This document shows positions 50,401 through 60,780 of a stretch of 64,000 nt of DNA, one piece after another; position 1 is the stretch's first letter; every line of letters begins with the position of its first letter. This DNA comes from Lagopus muta (lineage: Eukaryota > Chordata > Aves > Galliformes > Phasianidae). The stretch lies in NCBI RefSeq assembly GCF_023343835.1, contig NC_064435.1:62382134-62446133 (forward strand). Reading direction: 5' to 3'. The position numbers and the translations under genes were made by a program. Under the pieces are notes generated by a model, which had not been told where the DNA came from, did no database searches, and saw nothing but the letters and a program-made list of their open reading frames with translations.

Positions 50401-53400
50401 AGGTACAAAATAAGAATGCATTTGTCCCATTCAATTTAATAAGGCCGATCATCCATTCAGATATTGATATTCATTCCATCACAGCCTATCAGATTATTCA
50501 TGTAGACCTCAGAATCTGTACCAGTAGCTTAAATGTAGTTGAACATGATAGTCCTAGAAAGTGAAAATGGGCTGACTTCCTTCTGGCTTGAAAGAATGAT
50601 TTACATCACTACCCATGAGAGATTGTGCCCTCATCCGTCCAATCTCTCCTGCTATCCAGGACAGGATTTTTCTTCTTGCAGGAATAGCTGAACTGCACAA
50701 GAAGCTGCTATTGAACTGTCACAGTTTCTACCCAGTTTGTTTAGGAACGTGGTATTCTTTTACTTTTATACCTCTGGGAGATAAACTGCAGCAGTTTAGT
50801 TATTGCTCCATATCCCGCTCATAGTGGAGGCAGAAATCTTTATAGGAGATTTATCACAGTGAGGACATTGAGCCTGATCTAAAAATGATGAAAATGGGTA
50901 TGGAGAGAATATTGGTACCCTAGATTAAGCTGTCACTTACTGGAGTTATCCACCAGCCTCCAGAAATGGAAAACTCACATTTCACTGAAAAGCTTGGGTG
51001 TCAAACTTTGAGCTCTGTTGCCTGTAAATGTGAATACAGTATTGAAATAGAACACTATTTTTCAAGAAAGAACCTGTTTTTATGTGCCGTATTGTGCAAG
51101 AAGGCAAGGGGAAAAAGATGAACTGCGTACTTGGTGGAGCTGTTTGATCTAAAAATGCACGAGTTCCATTTGGTGATTGAAAGTGAGCGAAGAAGCAGAT
51201 AGGAAATAATTTAAGCCTCTCTCTGAGATTAAAGATTGGTAACGGACAATGTCCAAATGAGACTACTTGTTCCTAGCCTTTTCCTCAAGTTTTAAAAGGG
51301 GTTTATCATGAGGAAAATAACTTGGGAAACTTTTTCTTTATAAAAGCAATGTCTGCAGTGTCTAAAATAGGTCACTTTCCTACAAATTTCAGGCTTTAGA
51401 TAAGAACCATTGTAGTTAGATTGTGTGTCAAGTATTTTACTTTTGCTTTGAATGCTCATCCTGCTATTAAACGATATGTTGGTTTCAGGAGAGTTGTCTG
51501 GTCATTCATCCCAATCTGCAATTGCACTGTCACAAAGAGGGAACTCATATGATGTGTTTAAGTGAACTGCAGCCACAGTAAATACAAAACAGTAATTCCA
51601 GGGCTCAGTCTGAAGGCTGAAGAATTCCATGAGTCAAAAAGACAGAGCTGCAGCCAGAGAGCTGTGGGTTGACCAGGTAGCTGGTCATGCAAATGTGAGT
51701 CTGCTCGAAACACTATCACTTCCCTGTTAAAAATGTAACAGCTTTGCTTTGATATGCAGTTACTCAGTTTACAGTCTTCCACTGTTGGAGTCATTTATTT
51801 TTTCTTCAGAAGATACAGCGACTAAATTCAAGCCACCCTTGTCTTTCGGTAGGGTATTTAGATTAATCATCTTAAATTCTTCAGTGTAAAATATTTTTTT
51901 TCTAGCCTCTGAATAATTATATTTCCTATATCTTTCCCCCACCGTTCCCCATTTCTTCTCTTATTTTTCCTTTTTTAAATATACAGATATGGGACCTGTA
52001 TGCAGAATCTGCCTTAATATCACTGAGGTTAAAATGCTCCTCAATTTTGTGCTTGCCAATCTTCTGCTTCTGTCATCTCTAAGATCAAATTAACACTACA
52101 ATTTTCTGTTTAGAGTTCAGGTTTGTTGTCAGTTTTTTATGACCAGTTGAGACTTTGCACTGATTCTCAAGGCACTGTTCTGTACTTGTATCTGTAATAT
52201 CCACTTGCCACCTACACATTTGAATGTAACTAAATAAAATTTTGATTACGTTGTGTATTGAGCAGCATAAAATCTTCCCTATGACTTCCCTGTAAATGTT
52301 ACTTCTTGCTGATTTTATTACCCTGCATTTATCTGTCCTTGATCTAGATCACTCCTAGATCCCTGATGTAGTATATCGCTTGTCCTTATACTTCTAAAAG
52401 CAAGTTCAGATGTCATGATGGTTTGCCACTTGCGCTTTCTGACATCTGTTCCTGGAGCAGTAGTTAATTCATACACACATTAGGTTTTCTTTGGATTTTT
52501 GAAACACAGGACACTTCCTGTGTCAGTTTGAAACATTCTGGTTTTGCTCCTGTGAATTGTTTGCTTGAACATCCGCACTGTGTACATGATGGACAGCTGC
52601 CAGGATGCTTTCACAGCTCAGGTGACACTCAGAAACAGTTCAGTTTCTAGACTGGTCTAACTTAAACATGCAGCCTGGCTCTTACAGCCCATCCTGTACT
52701 ATTCCAGTCTGCCTTCATGTCTCCCAGGACTTCATGCCATGTTTTTACACTCAGTGTCATCTGATCAAAATGCAGACATGGAGGACTGTCTCATCACCCA
52801 TCTCATTGTGTTGATCACACAGCAGAGAGGTTTTATTTTTTAAGGAACTTGAAATCTGTGGTGTGCATGATGTTCAAATGGGGCAGGAGGGAAAACAAGC
52901 CCAACTGGCAGCACAATCAGCTATGAGCAGCCCAGAAGACAAGCTGATTGTAGTGGAGGAACACTTCTGGCCTCTCGATATGTGGTAGAGCCTCTCTGAG
53001 TTTTGGCTGCATTCCTTGATACTGCTTGAAAAATTAAAGAGCAGAACTAAAAGCAGCTCACGTTAAGGCTTGTAGTGATGGCATAGTTGGGTGCTCAACA
53101 TCTGTTACAGAGGGGCAGGTCCAAGAACTGTAGTAGTAGGGGCCAAAATAGGAATCGTTGGTGTTAAGGGCAATCAAATTCAACATCTGGAGTCTCCGTA
53201 AGCAGTATGTGTTTGTACTGTCTCCAGTTCCTCTAAGAGAAGCTGCCTGTGAGTAGTGTGGTAACAAGCAGCTCTAGGCCAACTAAGTGAGAGAATGAGG
53301 ACCCCTGAAAAAAAATCATAGAGGCAATTCCACCACCCTGCTATCCTCGTAACCACTTAATTATTTAAGAAAATCCGTTATATTTTTGCTTTGAGAACTG

Positions 53401-53563
53401 TGTCTTCTGCCAGCACCATTCCTTGAAGGATATTGTAGAGCTGCCCTCCTCTTCCCAATCTTCTAACTCCACCTCTAAATTTTTTCAGGAGTTGTTTATA
53501 CTTGTGCCAGCATTATCTTTTATGTTTAATATTACTGTTCCTGTGGATTTTACCCTCTTGATA
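47411..53563. other. Gene-free stretch
   Basis: No coding gene or clear mobile element found; frames are short and without domains. A promoter-like, possibly repetitive module sits at 47915-48085. Confidence 0.5.
47915..48085 (+). repeat. Possible LTR-like or dispersed promoter module
   Basis: More GC-rich than its flanks, with CATTTAAGAGCTGACT as a TATA-like core and, about 65 bases later, a donor-like GGGTAAGCC. The phrase structure resembles a dispersed avian repeat with LTR-like promoter architecture, but I cannot name it and saw no partner LTR, primer-binding site or retroviral coding sequence. Confidence 0.25.
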
Positions 53564-53593
53564 TTTATTTCTAGGTAGCTACCTAGAAATAAA
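53564..53593. repeat. Perfect 30-bp palindrome without spacer
   Basis: The 15 bases TTTATTTCTAGGTAG are followed at once by their exact reverse complement. The next base pair outside does not match, so the symmetry stops abruptly. It lies in unique-looking DNA, not in a recognised transposon end or an alternating AT tract. Confidence 0.99.
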
Positions 53594-54944
53594 CCGTGTC
53601 CTTTCTCAATATTTGTTTCCCTTAGCTAACCAAGTTATTTTGATCTTTTCTCATGAAACAGAGTTTCAGCTCCTCTCTTCACCTTGATAGACCTTTTGTG
53701 TAACTTCTGAATTTGTGAGATAAGGTTTGTAAGGAGAAGTAATATATTTTATTAGATCACTGATACAGTTAGAAAAAATAGAAAAGCTTTTGGGTATACA
53801 AGTTATACTCACATATGCCCAAAGCTTACCAGATTTTTTTTCCTACTGTTTCAATTGTCTAATAAAAAATATTGTCTCTGCCTACAAGCATTTCCTCTCA
53901 AATGTTCTTAGACATTATTGACTACACCATACATCTTTTGAGTTAATCTTTTCTGAAATATTATATAGAATTCCATCCTCACAAATATTTCAAGATTTGC
54001 CGCTATGGCAGATGAATAGCTGCCTCTGTGTTTCTTGGAAACACCTGGTACATCTTAGGATTACCTTTGAACTTACAGGCCGGCTTATGTTGGCGCCTCA
54101 ACATCTGTACCTGAGACATTATTATGCACAGGTTTTGTCCTACAAGTAGTCAGCAGCCCACCTTCCTTCAGTTTGTGAGTGATGTTTTCTTTCTCTACCA
54201 TATTCCTGTTTTCCTCCACTTTGGTTTCCTATTGCTACCTCACCTATGCAAGCATCTTGCTTTTTATGCTAGGTCATAAGAGACACCACTTGCTTTTCCT
54301 TCCAATAGAAGTTTGCTTTTTTGGCACACCCAGGCTTTTTTTAGCTTGCCAAAGTATAAAACCATAGAAAACTCTGTGCTCACTCAAGAGCTTTGATATC
54401 CTCCAAGTAGTATGTATGAGACAGTGACAAGAGCCCTTCGTTACCTTTCAAAAATGTATGTGAATTTGAATACTGAAGTCCATTTGAAAATAAATACTAT
54501 TTGTTGCATTAAAAAATATTTTTAAATCTCAGTAATACAGTAAAGCCTAGTCTAAACCCTATTGAAGTAAGTGAGAAGAAGCTGAGCAACTTGAACAGCA
54601 AGAGTGAGATGTCATGCATGTGTTCCCAGAGAACACACCCTGCCCAAAGGCTTTCCCTGGAGGAGCAGGCATGGTGAGAGCTGAGATGCATGAAGCTCAT
54701 CCAGTGGTTCATGCCCATGCAGAACAGCTTATCCAAGGGGGCAGAAGATCTGTCACTGACACAAAAGGTGCATTTCTGTTACAATTTTGAGAGGTGTTTT
54801 TTTTCCTCTCCAAAAGTCTTCCTGTTCTCTGCTCCGAATAATAGATAATCCGAACATTATATAATGAATAGGTGTCTCATATGTAGGAATGATATACTAT
54901 GTAAGTATTGTGCATGCTCCTCTTGAACAGTCTCTTTTAAGTGA
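53594..54944. other. Intergenic DNA
   Basis: No gene or repeat recognised. Confidence 0.5.
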
Positions 54945-54977
<33 letters not shown>

Positions 54978-55035
54978 ATGCGTGTTTGTATATGCAAAGA
55001 TTTGGCTGGACTCACCAATCTTTTTTTTTCTTTTT

Positions 55036-55068
<33 letters not shown>
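54945..55068. repeat. Paired long T tracts
   Basis: A run of 26 T (54945-54970), about 50 bp of ordinary sequence, then T9-C-T6-C-T31 (55021-55068). The lengths make these mutable and prone to sequencing error. They may be the oligo(A) tails of minus-strand insertions, although no element body is visible. Confidence 0.95.
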
Positions 55069-55072
<4 letters not shown>

Positions 55073-55345
55073 ACCAGCATAAAGTAGAATTTATTTACAT
55101 AATGCAATGATCCATGAAGGTTACCATAACATCAAGGGACCATATTAACCGCTTGAATGGAATTCATTAGAAATTAACTACCACTTAAATTAATTTTCCC
55201 ACATTCACAAGGCTGTAATGGTAGAAAAAGGAACCGTCCATCAGCATGTACTGACAGGAGAGCTGTCACTGCTTTTATTTATAGATGAATACATTAACCC
55301 ATGAAGCAGCCTTTTTAGACCAAATCTTAAGCTTCTAGATAAAAA
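55069..55345. promoter_or_regulatory. Candidate conserved regulatory block
   Basis: Repeat-free block with ATTAACCGCTTGAATGG, AATTCATTAGAAATTAAC, TTAAATTAATTTTCCC and an inverted pair of TGACAG cores (MEIS/TGIF type) separated by five bases at 55252-55268, plus TTTATTTATAG. Among the blocks here, this and 58925-59320 look most like developmental enhancers. No alignment was possible. Confidence 0.3.
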
Positions 55346-57059
55346 AGCTCCTTCAGAAATCCAACCTCAGTTTAACAGGAACACATTCTGCCTAATACTT
55401 TTGCTGCTGGCTGTGTATTGTAGCCTTTTCATAAGAACAGTAGAAAAATCTGCTCCCAGAGTTCCTAAACCTCATACTGGTTTATTTTCAAGAGTTCATA
55501 TTTTTAATGAGATTCCAGTTATCTTGTGTTATTACTATTGGGGAAACCTTATGAGCAAAAGATTATGGTCCTCTGAATTTTTTAGCTCTTACATGTGCAA
55601 AAGTGTCCATACGATGGGATGAAAGCTAATGAAACTGCACTGAAGTCTGACCAAGTACTATGAACAAATTTACTTCAGTACATTGCTGTAATTGATCTGA
55701 ATCTAAGCTACAGTAAGAAGGAACTTTGTGGCACCTGCTAAGTGACCATAGTCACTACAAACAAATATGGCATTAGGGGGTGGAGTCATTACTAATACGT
55801 AAAACTCGTACCTGAAATGTGCTTTTAGTTTCTTGAACAGCTTTTTCATGTGTGATTATATTATATATATATATAATAATATATAAAATAAAATATATTA
55901 TATATAATATAAAATAATATATAATAAAATATATATATATTATTTTTTTCTTTTTTTGACAGAGGAACCTCAGTAAGGAAATGATAGGATTGTCAGTTTT
56001 CAAGAAACATCCTCTATCTTTGTCTTTTAATATTAAAATAACTGAAGGTCAATTTTACAAGCTTCTTAATTAGATGCTCTCATATCATACAACAGTGATG
56101 GTGTGTCACAGATGTGCCTGTATGCTAGCAATATTGGTCACTGAAGTGTTTCACTTTTGCTGCTGTCAAGAAAGAGAAAATATGAAAGTTATGGAGAATC
56201 AAACGGTATTATTGCGAGCACTTTGTTTCAGTTCTCCTCTACAGTTTCCAGTGTGAAGGAAGCTTCCCCAGCCCCTGTATCTTGTATGAGGACTTTGGAG
56301 GGCTTTCTCAGGTTACCGCTGGCTTTTCTGTGATTTTATTGCTGTATTCAGACAGTTGGAAAGCGTAAGAAATATATGAGCTTTTTCTGGGTTACTGACA
56401 AGTCCCTATATTCCAGGGAACTAAAGGCTGTCCTGTTACTCCAGCGATTAAAATTGCATGTTGTTATCTTTTATGTTGCCCCCTCTCAACATATTCTTTT
56501 TAACAGCTTCTCAGAGGTACAGAGATGTTACATGCTCAGGGCTAAAAATATAAGCTGAGTAAATGAAGATAAGATCTTTTATAGACTTTGTCCCACAGTA
56601 TATATGTGTTGTTTTCCATTTCATTTATTTAAGTATTGCTATACTATGCTGTCCAACTACACTGAATTCAAATCTTAGTGCCAATATTGCCTAAAATTAT
56701 TATTTTTGCAGCTATGTCTCAACCTGACTCCACAAAGCCTTTTTCATGTTCATTTTTCTTATTTGGGTATAGTTATACCCTGGTCAGTTAAATCAAACAT
56801 TTGTAAGTACTTCTACCAACGGCTTTGGGTGCTGTTGGTTTACAAACTGTGCACGTGAATCTCTCATATTCTTCTGGAATGCTTGGAGCTGGGACCAGAC
56901 TAATCCCTGTCCTTTCAAAGTAGTAACTGTCACCAGTCACAGCCTGTCACAACCTCTGATTATGTTAATATTCAATGGATTTATTACACTTAAAAATTTT
57001 TGCAGTTACTATTTTTCTAGTTCTACATTTTCTACATTTTCTACATCTAGAATGTATTC
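55346..57059. other. Intergenic DNA
   Basis: No gene found. Holds an AT repeat at 55855-55945 and, just before the CR1, a short TTTTCTACA-type direct repeat at 57018-57073. Confidence 0.5.
55855..55945. repeat. AT-rich simple repeat
   Basis: About 90 bases of TA and ATAATATA units; probably length-variable and able to form cruciforms. Confidence 0.95.
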
Positions 57060-57073
57060 TACATCTTCTACAT

Positions 57074-58680
57074 GCAGAACAGGCCCTGCCTAATCCATGA
57101 TGAGATGGTTTTGGATCTGTTCCGAAAGTGGACACTCACAAGTCCATGGGGCCAGATGGGACTGCACCCTAGAGTGCTGAGGGAGTTGGCAGATGTGGTT
57201 GCCAAGCCACCCTCCATCGTTCTTCGACAGTCCTGGCTAACCAGGAATATCCCAGTGGACTGGAGACTGGCAGATGTGATGCCCATTTTCAAAAAGGGCT
57301 GGAAAGATCATCCTGGTAGCTACAGACCTATTAGTCTCACCTTGGTGCCGGGGAAGGTTATGGAACAGATAATCTTGGAGCCATCACGTACCAATTAAAG
57401 GTCAACCAGGCAATCAGGCCCAGTCAGCATGGGTTTTAGAGTGGTAGATCTTGTCTGACAAATCTGATTTCATTCTATGACAAGCTGACCCACTTAGTGG
57501 ATGAAGGTAAGGCTGTCGATATAGTCTGTCTGGACTTTAGTAAAGCCTTTGACACTGTCCCTCACAGCATCTTCATGGAGATGCTGGCTGCCATGGCTTT
57601 TGGACGGGCGTACTGTCTGCTTGGTGAAACAGTGGTTTGATGGCTGGGCCCAAGTGTTTTGGTCAATGGAGTTAAATTCACTTGGCAGCCAGTCTTGAGT
57701 GGTGTCCGCCAGGGTTTGGTACTGGGGCCACTCCTATTCAACATCTTTATTAATGATCTTGGTGAGGGGATTGAGTGCACCCTCAGTAAGACGCAGATGA
57801 CACCAAGTTGGGAGGGAGTGTTGATCTGATTGCGGGTATTAAGGCACTACAGAGGGACTTGGATAGACTAGATAGATGGGCCAAGGTAAGCTGTATGAGT
57901 TTCAATAGGGCCAAGTGCCGTGTCCCGCTGTTTGATCACAATAACCCTAGGCAACTCTACAGGCTTGAGGAGGAGTGGCTGGAAAGCTGCCTGATGGAAT
58001 GGGACCTTGGGATACTGATGGACAGTCAGCTGAATATGAGCCAGCAGTGAGCCCAGATGGCCAAGAAAGCCGATGGCATCTTAGCTTGAATCAGGAATGG
58101 TGTGGTAAGCAAGACTAGGGAAGTAATCCTGTACTTAGCAGTGATGAGGCCTCACCTTGAGCACTGTCTTCAGTTTTGGGCACCTAAGTATAGAAAGGAC
58201 ATTGAGGTGCTGGAGCAGGTCCAAAGAAAAGCAACAGGGCTGGTGAAGGGCTTGGAGAATATGCCCTATGAGGAGAGACTGAAAGAACTGGGACTGATTC
58301 TGGGGAAGAGGAGGCTGAGAGGAGACCTTATTGCTCTGCTCAAATACCTGAAAGGAGCTTACAGCGAGAATGAGGTTGGTCTCTTCTCACTGGTGACAGG
58401 TGACAGGATGAGGAGAAGTGGTCCCAAGTTGCGCCAGGGGAGGTTTAGGTTGGATATCAGGAAGAACTTCTTTACAGAAAGGTTTGTTAAGCAGTGGAAT
58501 AGGCTTCCCAGGGAGGTGCTTGAATCACCATCCCTGAATGTGTTCAAAAATCTTTTGCAGGTGGTGTTCAGGGACATGATTTAGCGGAGGGTTGTTAGAG
58601 TTAGGGTAGTATGGTTAGGTTGTGGTTGGACTCGATGATCTTTAAGGTCTTTTCCAACCTGAGCAATTCTATGATTTTAT
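57074..58680 (+). mobile_element. CR1 LINE, 5'-truncated, with reverse transcriptase and 3' end
   Basis: The longest CR1 here (about 1.6 kb). Three broken frames cover the ORF2 C-terminal half: 57072-57398 (SPWGQMGLHPRVLRELAD, VMPIFKKG, SYRPISLTLVPGKVMEQI), about 57400-57800 ([36 protein letters not shown]) and 57808-58584 with a stop near 58050 ([54 protein letters not shown]). The FADD catalytic motif at about 57790-57800 is lost to a one-base deletion. The 3' end reads GGTCTTTTCCAACCTGAGCA then ATTCTATGATTTTATG. Endonuclease and ORF1 are absent. Inactive. Confidence 0.97.
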
Positions 58681-60263
58681 GTGGCACTGCTTCTTAGTTT
58701 GTCTTATTTGTATACACTAATGTAGATATACATTACATACAACATGAATGACTCAGACAAACTAGAAAATTGTGCCGTTCTATGTAGTTCTCACCAGGGA
58801 CTATGGTTAATTTGGTTAATTGATACAATATTGACTAAGTAATGATTCTCACTCCCGTCAACATCTTTACATTTGTTAAATTCCCCTGCCTGATTCTGCT
58901 TTTCTACTTTATTTCCTTTTAAAATTTAAACATGCAAAAAGAAAAATCTCCTTGCAATTAATGCATTTCATCATTGAGGAACACTGAAATTAACTTTTAT
59001 CCAATTAAATTTTTACGAGTATTTGCTATTGTCGACAGTAGTAAAAACTTCTGTTCCAGCCACATCAATAATAAATTCGGGAGCACATGCCTGAAATACT
59101 TCTGCACAATGCAAAGGAGTTGCTGTTATCCCATTGCTTCCCTCACAGCCATCTCGGTGATTCCCTTGGCGCTGGTTCGCCATTATTTTGTTGGCAGCAT
59201 TTTGATTTCTGCATGGTTATGATTAACCTGTACAATGTGTTCCTCTTAATGCAAAGCTGTTTTTTTGTCCTTTCAATTCTACAAACTGGAAAAAGCACAT
59301 AGCCGGAGGCCACACAGAATAATACCAGTGTCAAGCTTTAAAAAACATATTTGTTTTGTGTCCTCTAAGGACAAATGACAGACATGTAAAAATGTTTTCT
59401 CTGTTTCTCTTTCAGGGAATACTTACTTTAGAATTAACTTCTGTCACAGAAAACATAATTTGAAGCATCTACTATATATTACTTCTGAGCATTTCTGCTA
59501 TAAAGAAGGAAAATAGTACACTGTGTATGACAAGTGTGATTACAAGGTTATAGAACCTCCTTATGTTTCTCTTGCTGTTATGGTTTCTCCTTAAGAAAAG
59601 CTTGTCACTGAAAACAGAAATGAACTCTTCTTTTAAAAGATGCAAGTATATCACACTATCAAGTAGTACGGTGTAATGAATGTAATTTTTAATTGATTTA
59701 TAATACTTTCAATTCCCATATCTCAAAAGCCCTCAGTATTCTACATGCAGTCCAGTTATGTATCGCTTTTGAAATATTTCAGAGGAGGAAAGAGATTTTT
59801 ATGATACATCCCTAGGTGCTCTGATCATCATACACGATGTAACAGATTTCTTCATAAATGCATTCCATCATTAATTTTGTCCTCCTCAAGATTCAGTCAT
59901 CATGGCATACTTTTATTCATAAATATTGTTCTTTTACATACTTCCTCTGTCTTACCTATTTGTTAATTATATTTCCCTGTGATATCAAGCATACTTCATG
60001 CTTCGTTGTCCAAGTTTTAGTTTCAGCTCCAGTATATTAAATGTTCCTACCCTTTTGCTCCATATTTTATTGTCAACGGCACAGAAGCGTTAAAAGCCTT
60101 TCTGAGGCAAAAAGAAAAATTCATGTTCTTAATGCAGAATTCTCTTCCTTCGGAAACTTGATTGACCCCAAATTTTATGCCGTAGTTCAAAGAAAATAAA
60201 ACTCATTCAGGACAAAAAGCATCTGAGCAACACTTCTCTAAAGTGAAGACATTATAAGCTATG
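58681..60263. other. Intergenic DNA
   Basis: No gene. Contains the candidate regulatory block at 58925-59320. Confidence 0.5.
58925..59320. promoter_or_regulatory. Candidate conserved regulatory block
   Basis: A long repeat-free block directly downstream of the CR1 with GCAATTAATGCATTTCATC, CCAATTAAATTTTTACG, TTGCTATTGTCGACAGTAG, CCACATCAATAATAAATTC and GGTTATGATTAACC. Homeodomain, SOX (CTATTGT) and PBX-like (ATCAAT) cores are close together. Open frames on both strands look accidental. Confidence 0.3.
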
Positions 60264-60780
60264 TAGGTCACTTCAAAAGTAATGCCTCGCATTCACGGGA
60301 ACTACTGCAGATACAAAGAGTACAATAACACTGTATAATAGATCAAATCTCAGCTACAAAACAATACTTTTCAACATAGCCACCACCACTAGCTATGCAT
60401 TTTTGCCTGTGATGAACAAGAGCCTGCATGCCACACTTGTAAGAATCTGCACCAGCAGAGGTGAACCACTGTCACTGTCATCACTGCTGAAACACAGCAT
60501 CACTTCACTATGTTCACATCTGCTATTTGGTCTCCATCAATGTTCAGCAAACATTTATCAATGTCAGTGAGTGCCATTTTTTCCATGTAGTGGAATTCAA
60601 TGACACACCTTTACTTCATCCACATTTCCACGTCAGACACCATTGTGTCAGACTGCTTTCTGCTGTCATATGGCAACATGTAGTGGATTATTCAACCTCT
60701 ACTGCCTTACCACCAACATCTGCCTCTGAAATTGTAGACCAACAAATTAAAACAGGAGCCATTACTTTCAGAGCAGCCCT
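60264..60780 (-). mobile_element. Internally deleted mariner element (copy 5)
   Basis: Left repeat GTCACTTCAAAAGTAATGCC (60267-60286) and right repeat, reverse-complemented, GGGCTGCTCTGAAAGTAATG (about 60760-60779). On the minus strand the 5' region, the N-terminal transposase part and then the C-terminal tail follow with the same core deletion as copies 1 and 3. About 517 bp, non-autonomous and decayed. Confidence 0.87.
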
